From Paracyclopina nana (taxonomy: Eukaryota > Arthropoda > Copepoda > Cyclopoida > Cyclopettidae): 64,000 bases of DNA. Location of the stretch: contig JAGUCH010000001.1 of assembly GCA_019096065.1 (NCBI GenBank), positions 13,950,001 through 14,014,000 on the forward strand. Direction: 5' to 3'. Positions 46,201 through 57,619 of this stretch are shown piece after piece; the first letter of the stretch is position 1; the number at the start of each line of letters is the position of its first letter. A program made the position numbers and the translations under genes. The notes under the pieces are model-generated. The model searched no databases and had not been told where the DNA came from. It saw only the letters and a list, made by a program, of their open reading frames with translations.

Positions 46201-49200
46201 TCACCTGCGATATTATGATCAAAATATCGAGCGATATTATGCTGATATTTGCAAATATCTGATACTTCCAAAATCATTTTTTTAGATTTTTCTTCGGATT
46301 CGGTCTTTTGGTACCAAAAACCAAACTACAAAAGAATATAATTTCTCAGTTTCTCAGTAATTCGCTCCGATATTTTGTCAAAATATCAGATATTTTGAGC
46401 AGGTGAACCATGCCTTAATCTTATCTGAACGATTAAAATCATCGCAAAGTCTAGACAGACGGAAATGGGAACAATGGTAACCAAACCGCAGCCAGCTATA
46501 TTGTTACATTTTACGGTTATATCTTGGTATACCATCTACCATTAAAGCTAATAGTAAAGGAACTTTTCACAATTGCAATAATACTTTGGCTGTCTGGTTC
46601 AAACCAGCTCTAAAAGCCAAGTTGGCGACTTCATGGCCAATTAATGAAACTTTGCTCATTTCTGCTTCATTTGAGCTCAACATTGTGTAGATATTTGTTA
46701 TTTAAAAAACTTGGGCCAATTATCAACTCAAGCTAAGAAACCAAGCAGAAAAGTTTGATGCAAGCTGGAAAACTGTTATACGGTTTACCTGTACGCGTAA
46801 GGGCAGAAAAGAAAGTAGTTTTTGTATTCGTTAGCATCGTGGCAATTTCCGAATGCGAAAATATCATCGGTCAGTTCAACACCAGACACTAAAGTTGCGT
46901 GAATCAGGTACTCAGAATTGCCTATGATGTCAGGAGCATATTTCCACATCCTGGTGAACCAATTGGCCATATTCACTGCAATCATGGCTGCTTGTTGGAA
47001 TCTCTCCTGAAAATTAGTGAAAAAAAAATCCAGATTTTCTTCATGTGCAGAAGCTTTGTTGTGATGAGCTATTCATAAGTATATTTATGGCTAAATATAG
47101 TCAAGGCTGACATTTTGAATGGACAAGCTGCATATGTGCCAGATCAGTCGTTTCTCCCCTCGAAGTGCCAACGAGCCAAATTTTTGGCTTTCATGCTCAA
47201 TGTCGTGTTAATAGTGAGCATTCACATCATTGATAGATTGCAGCCCTCGCAGAATAACACATCTTACTTATTGTAAACAAAATTACAGCACATATTTTTG
47301 CCTTATCAGGTGAATTCTTTTGGGGTGATTTTGTTGCTGTGTGTTTTTGTCTACCATTGTTTGAGCATGATTGATGAAGTAGCAAAAAAGGGCCCAGCTT
47401 CTTCTTTTTTCTACATAGCATTTCCAAAAGAAAGGGAAAAAAAGAAAGAGACATCAAAGGCTCTGCTTTACGCCTTCTTAACTCATTGATGGCCCTAATT
47501 AATTTACTGCCAGACAAACAAGTAGAATGCATCAATGCGTAAAAGCTCAGATGAAGATTACCTGAGCATATCGGTTGACCACTTTTTCTCCAAGGTTCAA
47601 ATCAGTGCCAGGGTTGCAGTTGGCTCCTTGCAAAGCCTGGGTCTCAACAATTCTCAGCAGCTTGGACACAATGTCAATTCTGGGATGGTGTCTTCTCAGC
47701 GATGGTTGCCTGTTGCTGTCCTCCTCCACCTCTTCGAAATCTCCGATGCCAGCAGTGATGGATTCATACTTGTCATCCTCCTCTTCTCCTGCAGGAAAAA
47801 AATTAAGCATCTCGGGAAAAAGCGGGAGATAAGTGCCAGTATTTACTGGTGAGCTCCTCAGTGTCGAAAATGATGCCGCCATCATCAGTCAAAGTGGACT
47901 CTGTGCTCGAAGATGAGGGCAGAAAATTATTGGAATATTCCAGCAGTTTCTCCTCCGAGGACGAAAAGCCCGGAATGTTGCTGATGCCGCCCACTTCTTC
48001 GACTTCATTCACAGATCTCAAAGTCAACAAGTCACTTTTGTCAACAAAATTGCTGGAATTCGGGTGGTTCAGCAGGAGCTCCATCGGCTCGGGCGGCTGC
48101 GGTTGGCCTTTATGGCCCGCGACGCTATGGAGGATCTTGGTGGGCCGATAGAAAGCCATGCTGCTTCCTTCTTCGCTGCTTTTTAAGTTGTTGAATCGAC
48201 GACGACGCTTCAAACTGGGACCTGGAAAAGAAAGAAATTAATTAAAAACTGCAGCTGCCATTCTGTAACTTTTCCAGTCCTCCTTTCTTCATTCGCAGCT
48301 TTTTTAATATGTCACTTCGTCTCTAATATGCGCGAAGCCAAGCTGAGTAGGTTTGGGCAACCTGAAAACCTTAATCAATGAACATCTCGCAATTAGCAAT
48401 TTCTACCTGTAATTGAGATGAGCTGGGTTCATTTTCTGAGCAAAAATCATCTTTTTGGTGGTAACTAGCTTAAATGTTCTTTGCAAGCTTTCCACCATTC
48501 ATCAAACGCAGCCTTAATCAGCCTACTTACTAGTAAGACCACATCTAACATGAATACATTGCTACACATCCTGCAAGCTTTTCCCTACAAATGTAATTAT
48601 AGGCTCCCATTTCAATATTTATCATCATGGCTGCCTTTCATCTTGGGCATTCGACGAACAAATTCATTCAATCTGTGCACGCCCTTCAAATCTTTTTCCA
48701 CACACTTTTCCCCGACTTCTCTCCACATTTCAGACAGTTCTCGAGTTCTTTTGAAGTCAACTTTCTTCAAGCTTTTTGTTTTCCATCAAGTGTTTTTTCA
48801 AGAACTGCTCACTGACGTACCTTGTTCGAGCCACAGCCAACGAACTTTTAGAAAAGAAATCAATTTTGACTGATGAATCAGGCAAATTTGATGGAAGCTG
48901 TTTTTTGCGTGCTCTTTCCTTCATTTCCTTCTTTGCAAAAGATTGCGTGCGTTTGAAACATTTCATAATTTCTAGTTCGCATCATTAGAGAAAAGTTAGG
49001 CTACTTTGCTACGATGACTTTAGTTGCGAACTCTCTTTTCAAAATGGCAGCGGAGAAAAAAAACAGCAATGATTCTGCCCAATGTCTAGAGGTACCCTTC
49101 AATTTTCAAAGTCGGGCGACGTTATCAATAAATCAATAAAATATGTGCACACATTGGAAGGGTTTTCTTTTCCGGAAAAAAGCAATGACTGCAGTTTTGT

Positions 49201-50060
49201 CTCAAGATTCAATTTGATTTGTCTTTGTTTTCTTTCCGCCTTCAATGGAAAATTCCTAAGATATATCAGAAGCTTTTTTAGATAAAAAAAATAGCAGAGT
49301 CCTGAAAATACATCCTTAGAAAACTGTTCTTTCTTAAGGGGAAAGTAAAATTGGATTCTTTTGTTGCTACGCTTCGTGACATGAAAGTGAATTTTATTTG
49401 TTTTAAATTCAATCGCCTTTTTGTTTTGGGAGAACCTTTGAAGATGGAGGCAGAAAAAAAAAACCGAGGCCAAAAGAGCAGAAAATTGGCTCGTTTTCCT
49501 TTGAGCTATATGATGATGGGTTACCCCATGCACAAAGTCACTAGCTCAAGTCTAGTCTAATTTCTATAAAGCTTCTTCGTCCTTGAGGCTGTCAGAAACG
49601 TGAGCAAAATGCTCCTTCAGGAAAAGATTTGTTGACCCTTGAAAGTATTCGGATTGGCCTTCATCCTGTGACAGCAGTAAAACTGGACTAGCTCCCTCTG
49701 AACTAGAGAATGGCTCAAGGTTACTAAGACTAGAAAAAGTAAAAGATTGCTTGCCAAATAAAAGAAACAGACAATTTTGCTCAAAATTAGCAAGCTAACA
49801 CAAGAAGCGTTGCTGTTTTGCTTCCCTTTCACCTGGAAATGAGGCCCTTCTCTAAAAGCTAGGAACCAAGGCTGGAAAATTTTACCTGAGGCCAGATCCT
49901 TCTTGTCATTGGAGCTGACACCAAAATTTCTCCTTGTAGAAGTTGCCTGAGGGTCAAAATGATGCCTACGATGCTGGATCGAATTTTCACTGAAGGTCTC
50001 ACACTTGACAAAGGCCAAAATGCTGACCATGCATAACTTGACAAGGCTTTGCCTCCTCAT
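37243..50060 (-). CDS. Class C orphan GPCR of the GPR158/GPR179/smog type, 1179 aa, seventeen exons
   Basis: Coding exons, 5' to 3': 50060-49886, 48221-47847, 47788-47562, 47006-46789, 46165-46032, 43415-43232, 43177-43054, 41537-41394, 40455-40255, 40027-39959, 39494-39385, 39317-39172, 39106-39038, 38969-38831, 38766-38661, 38495-~38033 and 37901-37243. All phases match and the sum is 1180 codons with no frameshift. The protein has a signal peptide (LVKLCMVSILAFVKC), a charged linker, and an extracellular Cache-like domain (NMANWFTRMWKYAPDI; YYDCGGGNIWMMTYTVPFFG; GIDIDLRRVDINQCP). A Cys-rich segment (CLKCAEGCESCEDSSPC) leads into seven helices of class C type (VTCTMRIWLREIGFALAYGA; ANPDLLYIIFFCHSQLT). 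The long cytosolic tail carries a coiled helix (DRDIQMELDKIFLTLQLLK), an Ala run and a hydrophobic end (FTDEITV) that could bind a class II PDZ domain. GPR158-type receptors bind RGS7 and, in flies, smog senses Fog; ligand here is unknown. Confidence 0.9.
37911..38037. repeat. 17-bp inverted repeat spanning almost all of the last receptor intron (introner-like)
   Basis: GAGTAGTGATGGAACGA at 37911-37927 is repeated exactly in reverse complement at 38021-38037. Within it, GTGATGGAACGA is flanked by TA on both sides, as for a TA-target DNA transposon. On the receptor's strand the 5' splice site falls at or beside the repeat start (A|GTGATGG at 38033/38032) and the acceptor lies about ten bases beyond the other arm (intron end 37902). 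The intron therefore consists almost wholly of the inverted-repeat unit. Confidence 0.7.
44560..45398 (-). other. Unexplained ORF cluster inside a receptor intron
   Basis: Within the 2.6-kb intron 43416-46031, the minus strand holds three protein-like stretches: about 45398-45123 (FSTEIFNSTPRVNCGPNLDE; FCYWQKFFIGRTLL), about 45028-44888 (starting MRIPILRNRKTEKYQFEPSY) and about 44906-44562 (FWHGGYYLLNAAHFKRSP; DKYSVYFDYATLIGRPTYYQ). They do not fit the receptor, whose frame skips them with matching phase. They are broken relative to one another. They could be a nested gene, a decayed insertion or chance. No family is recognised. Confidence 0.25.
45687..45817. mobile_element. 131-bp MITE-like element with TA target duplication
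   Basis: Perfect 14-bp terminal inverted repeats, GCCCGGTTACAACA at 45687-45700 and its complement at 45804-45817, are flanked by TA on both sides (45685-45686 and 45818-45819). There is no internal coding. TA duplications suggest mobilisation by a Tc1/mariner-type transposase. It sits in a receptor intron. Confidence 0.75.
46193..46414. mobile_element. 222-bp MITE-like element of PIF/Harbinger type
   Basis: Terminal inverted repeats GGCCTGGTTCACCTGC (46193-46208) and GGCATGGTTCACCTGC (complement of 46399-46414) differ at one base and are flanked by TTA on both sides (46190-46192 and 46415-46417). TTA duplications with GGC-initial ends are typical of PIF/Harbinger. The inside is made of GATATT/AAAATATC words and is non-coding. 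It lies in the receptor intron just upstream of the exon 46165-46032. Confidence 0.8.
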
Positions 50061-50150
50061 GTTGATGGCCTTTCTTTTTTAAGACTTTCCATCAAATAAT
50101 GGCACTTAACTTCATTTTTATGGCTCTGATTGCAGATAGGTCAGGTCCTC
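50057..50150 (-). promoter_or_regulatory. 5' UTR exon part of the receptor gene with two chained upstream ORFs
   Basis: A strong acceptor (ctctttttcag) ends at 50151, so the start codon exon has 90 bases of 5' UTR. It contains an 8-codon uORF (50115-50092, including stop TGA), which overlaps a second uORF by one base (TGATG; 50092-50057). That one's TGA overlaps the main ATG as ATGA. The arrangement would make receptor translation depend on leaky scanning or re-initiation. Confidence 0.6.
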
Positions 50151-53013
50151 CTGAAAAAGAGAGAGAACAAACTATTTTAATTAACATGTCCGTCAAAGCT
50201 GCTGTTGCAGCTCTTCACTGGCACAATTTGTTTTCATTTTCTCCTTAAATATTGCACAGCATATAAAAGCAGGGGAATATTCAGGGACAACAAGAAGATC
50301 AAGGGTCAATAACGTTTATTATTCATGAGGCTGAAGCACACATCCAGAATCATAAGGAGAAAGAAAAATTGCTTGCTCAGAATTGATGTCACATCATTTT
50401 GAAACAAAAACGCGAAGCTAAAATAAAGAATTTTATGCACACACTTATCTCCAAGTTGAATGGTGGAATTTACTGCGCTCATTTGGAAGCTATGTGGCCA
50501 ATTATGAAATTCTCTATAGATTCTGTGACATAGCTCCATAAGGCTTGTAAAAACAACGATGAACGTACTATATTTGCCAATCGAAAAAGCCAATTTGCTC
50601 CGTGAAACAATCCAGTGTATTACCTGTCAATACAACTAGTCATTTGATACAGTCTACAATATAATACAAGCAAAGCCAGGCCTGCGCGCAATTTTTACTG
50701 AAAGCTTATTGCAACGAATCTCCGGATCAATTTAATCATTTTTTATTGTTTCAAAAGTAAACGTACTGCTTTTAGCATAAGGGAGTGAAGTCAACGCACA
50801 ACTTTTGCAGCTTTCTTGTGCTCTCCAAGAAACTTTTCGCAGTCTGTTTTCCTCAGCCTTGTTCACTCGTTAGGGAAAAGCTTGCTTTAAAAACAAGACA
50901 CTGCCTTGATTTGGAAGACGACGGTTATTGTTGCGTGTTTTATCTTTTACTGGGTATACTTTAAAAAAGATATAACAGAAACAATAAGTCTAATTAAGTT
51001 TTACTTCTCCAAGTCACGCGCAGCTGCTGCTTTTTTCAATGTCTCCGAGTGGATTCACAGAACAGAGAAATATTATAAGCTCTTGAGCTAAATGGTATTT
51101 CAGGTCAGTAATATTTTTTCTTGGTAAATTGGATTTATGCGAGTCAATGGTACCTTTCAAGTATTCAGAGCCCTCGTCAGAAATTCGACTCGCTCGATGG
51201 GAAACTGCAGCCACAAAAGAGAGAATTTGATTGCTCCAATAACAATGCCGACGAAAATATAGTTTCTTCATTGGATTGCGACAAAGAGCTAAAACTGATG
51301 CTCCCAAAAGGGCCTTTCGTAAACACATCCATAGAAGGAAGAGGGTTATAGTTAATCGCTTTGGCTGTTGTGCGACTATTCAGGTCAGAAAACGAGCCAG
51401 CCACAGTTGGCCAGAAGAGAACACAGTGGACATAATATCCGAGATATTATTGCTTACTAAGGCTAGCTGTGAAAGCAAGCACAAACCGCTTTTTAATATT
51501 ATATTTGGCTACATAATAAATGTTCAGTCTTCAATATGAAATCTAACTTTAAGATAGGAAACAATTGGCGGGAAATGCTGACTTTAAAAGCTTTTATTCT
51601 TTCCTGCCTTTTATGCTGCTGTCTGATATTCAGTGGCCACTGTGTCACCCAAAATGAGCTGGCTGGGCTTTTATGCAAAGCCCAAAAGCATCTTTGAGCA
51701 TCTATACAGAGAAGGAAGAAGTGGTATAGTATATGTAAAACAATACCATCATCGAGTTCGGACCAAATATCATAAAAGGGGTGACAAGCATGAAAATAGA
51801 AGGTTTTCATGCACTCAAAGAAAAACTATTATAGCTGTACTTCATTGTTTCAGTTCAGAGGAAAAATATTTCTGTATTATACATTCGATGTACACATTTT
51901 GAATTCACCTTTGTGCCCTGCTTTAGGATAAGAATTGATTTTTTTCTATCAATATTCTGAAACCTTTCGTCAAAGTTGACATAGAAGACATCATTTGCCT
52001 GAATTGAGTGATTTCTCCTAGCTACTTGTGCTGAAGGACTCCAATCATAATATTTACGCAAGGAAGAGAATGACAGGACATATGAAAGTCACGTCTGCTA
52101 AGAAGTGCCAACTTCTTTGTAGAAAAATATTTCCTCACTTTTCAATAGACCAACACACTCAATCACATGTGAGCTTTTCCCCACGAAAAGAGAGTGCTAA
52201 GAAGGCCATTAATGTCAATAGGCCTCGAGGTTGAATGGGTAACTATTTATTTACTATCTTGATTTTTCCACCTGCAAGTCACTCGTTTCCCTTTCCCCAC
52301 AACAGGTAATCTTTCAATGGACCCTTGATTCAATCCTTTTATTGTGTCACTAAAGTACTTCCCTGCTCCTCTTCCAATTTCCTTCCACAATAAAAATATC
52401 TGCTAGATACATTCAGCCCCATTTTGTGGGGGTTTCCAGCAACTTTTCAAGGCCTATCACTCATGAATCTCATTTCACGTGTTGATGTTTAATGAGTGGA
52501 AGCCTTTACAAGGTTTGATATGGGAAAACTTTGCGAGTTACACAACATGGCTATTTAGAAGTTTGCTGTAATCAACTTTTTTATGAGTGGTGGATGAGCT
52601 TGATTCACGAGTCAATAAAGGCCACGTGGAGCTGCTTCGAAAAAGTAAACAGTAACTTTTGAAGCATTCAATCGTGAAGGGAACAAAAGGAATCTTTAAC
52701 AGCTTCTTGTTGACTCGACTTCAAAGGAAGAAAAACCGCAGTCATCTGACTAAATTAAGCTGAATAAATGTATTTTCTACAGTATCTGACAAGGGCCTTA
52801 AAATTGACATTGAACTGTGTGGAAAGTATTAGGCTTCAAGCTATTGTCCACAGTGGGAACGAGCTGAGCCAAAGTTGGCCCAACAGAGGGGTTTCCAAAG
52901 GAATTTCTGCCAGTGTTCATTGTTGAAACAAATGTAGCCGAGTTCTTTGTGAAGCGCGGTTTCATTTCAGCTGTATTTGCTTTGCCTTTTATCTTAATCA
53001 GTTGTGTTCTGCG
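50151..53013. other. Non-coding region upstream of the receptor coding start
   Basis: About 2.9 kb of AT-rich sequence with short ORFs that lack domains or credible splice partners. Untranslated exons and regulatory sequence of the receptor gene are probably here but cannot be placed. Confidence 0.4.
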
Positions 53014-53054
53014 ATGAAATTGGTATTCTCTCTCGCTCTATTTTATTCAGCTCG
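53014..53054 (+). CDS. Possible first exon with signal peptide
   Basis: An initiator-like TCAGTTGTG at about 52999 is followed 15 bases later by ATG encoding MKLVFSLALFYSA, a short signal-peptide-like sequence, then a weak donor (GTAGGA). If real, the phase (1) would fit the ShK-like exon near 56376, but 3.3 kb lie between and no intermediate exon was found. Confidence 0.2.
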
Positions 53055-54199
53055 TAGGACTAAAAATAATTCATCATCCGCGATGCAGTTTCGTTGAATG
53101 GAAAGCGTCATCATCATGATGCAAACTTCAGTAACCCTACAAATTGTACTAGCCTCGTCAAAATTACGAGCCAGCTAACAATGTTTGCAGCGCCTTTATA
53201 ACTTTTTCGTCCCAAATAAATTATACAACCAGAGCCTAAAATATGACAAGAGATGTTTGAGCACTTTACTAGGTGAGCACACTTGCAAAGAATCCGCAAA
53301 GTCCAAGGGCTAAAATAAGCAGAAGCACTCAAAAATACATTAAAATAGCAAAAAAAGGAATTATAGTCTTCCCTCCTCAACAAAATGATGGTGGTGTAAA
53401 CCATCACATGAATCGGCCATCATGACTATATACAAAATTCCCCTTAATAGAGGGTCACGTTCCAAGGAAAGCAGCATGCATTATTCTTGAAGAGAATTCT
53501 AATTTCCTCGAGACGTATTTTGCTCAAAATGTGATTCTTGACACACTACTTTTACCAGCTAAAAATAATTCCTTAAGCAAGAAATAAGGGCAATAATTAG
53601 CAAAACGCAAAAACAAAGAGGATTAAGTGAAAAAAGAGGGAAAAGTCCTAAAATAGCTTCCTATATCCTAGCTGCATGAAAGAGGCCCATGATTACATGG
53701 TTATGTGGCTTATTACAAGGCCGACCAAAAGGTAATTTAAAAACAACCGCAATCCCGTCAATTTGTATAACTTTCTTCATGCAATGAAATATACCTACGC
53801 TTCGAAAAGAGTGAACTCTCTTGAAGAAATGCATTAATAATTCAGAGGAATGCTTCCAAATGGGACATTTCGTTTTTTTGCGCGGCCATGAAAACAGCGA
53901 GACAGAGCCAATTAGAGGGCCTTTTTGCAAGGAGTGAAAAAAGTTGCACGCTAAAAATCCCATTTCATGCTTGCCAACTTTGTCATGAGAGCAATAATTG
54001 CCAAGCAAAACTTCTCTCTTTTAAAGGATTTTCATAGTAAGCTTCCTATTGGATTTTTTTTTCTGCGGGGGTGAATCAAAGTGGAAAGATCCATCTTTCT
54101 CTCTTCCTGCTTGGGTGAGCATTATTCACACTCACTCCAACTCTCAATGGGAGTTACCAAAAGATAAATTGCAATAAAAGGCAATCACTATACAGATAG

Positions 54200-54830
54200 A
54201 AACTCGAAGGTTCTCCTTTATGGTGTTTGGACAAGAGCTTGGCCTTCGCAAAGATTTTAGGAGGGCAATCAATAGGCTTTCATTTTACTTGAGGCAAAAA
54301 AGAATGCTGCTTCGCAATCGTTTGTCGCTCATACCCTCGTTTAAATTTCGCGGGCGTGGGCGATCCGAAAGTCCGCGAAACCGCGCGGGCACAAGCAAAA
54401 ACAATAACAAACAAAATTAGAAAATCTTCGTACGTTGAAAAACGGAAAAAGAGTGAGTAGATTTAAGTTACCGACATGTTTGGCCTTCAAAGGCTGTTGC
54501 AACAAGGCCACAACTACTAAGGTGTCACGAAGCCGGTGCCAGGCTTCCCGAATTTCTTCTGCCAATTTTACCGTCACGTTGCAAAAAAGGCCTCTCAGCT
54601 TGGCCGTGTCGTGGCTCAGCCTTCCTCCGTGGCCTTTGGTACAAGTTCTTGGTATTTTCATTTTGCTGTGACTGAGATTAACACGTTTTACGCCAATTGT
54701 TGTCAAGTTTACGGCACCGCGTTGTCGGCTTGTCGCAGCACGAAAGTGACGAAACTAGCTGACTCCAGCGTTATTGCTTGCCAACTTTCAAAAATAGTCA
54801 AAATTGAGTAAAAAGCCCAAGTGACTTCAA
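54200..54830. other. CpG-containing patch, possible promoter
   Basis: In AT-rich surroundings, 54345-54395 is rich in CG dinucleotides (cgcgggcgtgggcgatccg, gcgcgggcac). ORFs on both strands are long for the region but not protein-like. It may be a distal promoter, for example of the minus-strand receptor gene. Confidence 0.25.
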
Positions 54831-56368
54831 CTCGGATAAGAAATATGAATGTCAGAAGTGAAAGTGACCAAATTTGCGAATTGGCCTTTTTTCCAAGTTG
54901 TCATGCAATTTTGAAAAAATGTCATTGGCCGACGTGGATTCATGAAAAAACGTAGTCATGCAATATCGTGAATGTGTAAAGTAAACACATTACGTAATAA
55001 AGTAGCTCACAGCAGTTTTTTGAAAGGATTATGTAACTTTTTTTGCTACAACAAAACCTGAAGGCTTTTCTCTGTTTTGTTGGCAAATTTCCCGTCCATA
55101 AGGGCCTGGGCTTATTTCCGATCCATTCCAACAAGAAGAGAAGGACAAGAAATTGGCAAAAAAATCCCATTCCAAGTAGTTTTGCTGATATGCCAGCAAC
55201 CAAAGTTGTAAAGTCTGATCGATTGGATCATCACATACGAAATTGTGTTCCATTTCCTCCATTCAGCTGCGCGCCAAGTGCAAGCAACTAGGTTTTCCAT
55301 CAAAACTTTTAAATGACTTTACTGCATATTAGTTCATTGAAATGGAGCATGTGTCAATAAGGCTTTGGCTGTCATCTAGCTACAAGAAATGAATGCTCGT
55401 TCAATCTTTAAACACTAGCTAAGCTCACAAGGCCCACACTTTGCTCTGAGGGGGAAATCACCATCATTGAGGCTGATCAATCTGAAGATTGATAGACATT
55501 CTTTCAATCAACATCCAACAAAATGGCCCTGCTGCTTTCAGCATAGTAATTTCCAAAACATGCAAGCGTTTACATTCATTCTGCTCGTACTCCCAAGCTG
55601 CATTCATTTGCAGAAATTGTATCCTTGAAACAGAGTGTTTTCCAACTTGGAAAATATCGGGATCAGAGAACACCCTTTTTGCGGAATGTTTGTTTGATCG
55701 ATTAGCTTTTTTGAGAGCTGTTGGGATCTGAGAGACAAAAAAGAAGCGTAGTAGAACGTGATCAGCAAGAAAAAGTAGCTCTTTCCTTGGATTGATTCTT
55801 GCTCAATTGTTGTTGACGACATTGCTAAATGAGTAATCTTTTAATGTACGTACAAGGATTTTGAAACTGCTTCGTAAGGAAAAGGGGCCCGTAGGAACTG
55901 TGGCTTGATTGTTCTTGAATGAAAATCATGTTACTGCAGGTGATGAAAAGGGACAAAGGAATGAAAAGGTGTTTGAATACAGACAAAAGGAGGTGAATTT
56001 TGACAACATGCCTGCATGTAGAGCAACTGGCTTGGACTCTTTCATATTTTTGTTGCAACATCTCACTACTTTTTTTGATGGTTGCAGCAACCAGATTTTT
56101 GGGGTTTATACCAGTTTTTGCGCTCCTAGTATTTACAAATGTCAACAAGAAGGCTCAGCAAACATGAAGGATCGAGCAATGAGGCCTTCATCAACTTTGA
56201 TGCACTTTTCAGTCATTTTGTTTAAAATGTGACCTTTTCATTTGAGCCTTATTTTACTTTTGAGAGAAGTCCCAATTATTTGTTGCACTTTTTCCTCAAA
56301 GCTCCAGAAATACATGCCAGCGAAGCTAAATAACGATGGCCAAAACAAAAACTTCTCAAGTTAAATAA
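54831..56368. other. Non-coding, nothing recognised
   Basis: AT-rich sequence without supported exons, RNAs or repeats. Confidence 0.4.
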
Positions 56369-56614
56369 TTGCAAAAAGTGTGTCATGACGCCTGTAAAAA
56401 TGATCAAAACTGCAAAATAATGGCGACAGCATGCAGAGCAAATAAAGTGTGTTCAACTAAATATGATGATTTGCAAAAAACCTGCGAAAGACTATGCTTT
56501 TTTTGCATATCAAAAGCACCAAATAACTGTAGAAGAATTGCAAACAAGAACTTGAAAAATCAATTGGAAAACACTTGTGTGACCACTGGTGAAAACATTT
56601 TATCATTTTGTTAG
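56369..56614 (+). CDS. ShK-like cysteine-rich exon, probably terminal
   Basis: The open frame follows a TAA and an AG at about 56375, encodes CHDACKNDQNC, ACRANKVCSTKYDDLQ and TCERLCFFC with a Cys-rich end, and stops TAG at 56612-56614. The spacing ending TCxxxCxxC is like ShK domains, which occur in many secreted animal proteins (metalloproteases, peroxidases, matrix proteins) as well as in some channel-blocking peptides. Twelve cysteines in about 80 residues with no frame break argue against chance. No signal peptide is present, so at least one upstream exon is needed; 53014-53054 is one candidate. No function is assigned. Confidence 0.4.
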   Translation: MQKVCHDACKNDQNCKIMATACRANKVCSTKYDDLQKTCERLCFFCISKAPNNCRRIANKNLKNQLENTCVTTGENILSFC

Positions 56615-57619
56615 CGGTGCCTTTTGCCCATTTGGCTTTGAGGCTAAGAGGATTGGATTCCCTTCAAGATTCATGCTCAAAAGGGGATCTAATATTGCTT
56701 ACTCATATTGCACTCCACATTTTTATGGCATACAGTAGTGCACATGAGCCAGCTCACAAAAAGGCATTTTTGTCATATACTAAAAAGTGCAGCAGCCTTT
56801 TTCCATGTTCTTCCTAATCATTTGCCCAATTACATTCAAGTTTGCAAGGCCAAAACAGTGGTTGGCATTGGAGAATTTGTATTAGATACAACTTTGGTTG
56901 AAAAAAGTTTCTTTCTGTATATTACTGTAGAATACCAAGGCCAATGTAACTTTTAGTCTAAGCTCATGATGGTAGTTCTACAGCCTCAAGCCATGCGGAT
57001 TATGGCAAAAGAAGTTGAATAATATTGATTAGAGTAGTTACCTCTTTTTTCAGTATACTACATTAACTTCCATGATCTGAGCATGCTGCTACAAGCCTCG
57101 ACAGGTCAGCCCTCTTTTGTGTTGTTTTTGATGAATCACAAATGAAAGCAAGGTGGAACAATGCGTAATATGTTAGAAAGTATCAATACTCAGCATGGCA
57201 CAAAGCCATCAAGAAAAAGCACTGTGGGAAAACTTTCAGGGGGGCAGAAATAGACACTTAGGATTACATGGCTGCAAAGCCACGAGAAGAAATGTAAAGT
57301 CCAACTGTTGGTTCTTGGCGTCTAGGTTGACCCACACAACAAGCCATTAGTTGAGTGACTTTTAATCAAATTACGTCTCTGTATTGTACTGTGTTTGCGT
57401 AATTACTGCCTACACAGCTCAATTTTCAGCACGACCCAACGCAATTTAAGCCAAACCTTTCAAGCGAGCGAACCTTGTGATTTTACTGGGCCCTTTTTTG
57501 CCTGACACCCATAATGGAAACAAATGGGGATCTCCCAAGTTCCCTCTGGTGGGATGAATCTCTTTTTTCACAAGCTTCCCCCCAGAGTGCAATATCTGAG
57601 CTGAACGGGGAAACATTTT
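56615..57619. other. Non-coding, nothing recognised
   Basis: No exon, RNA or clear repeat is visible before the foldback-like array starts. Confidence 0.4.

Noticed and set aside
47547-47885. Plus-strand ORFs over 47.5-48.2 kb.
   Set aside because: They are antisense to receptor exons whose phases and homology are clear.
54341-54811. Long ORFs on both strands near the CpG patch.
   Set aside because: Mutually antisense, no recognisable motifs; the length follows from higher GC.
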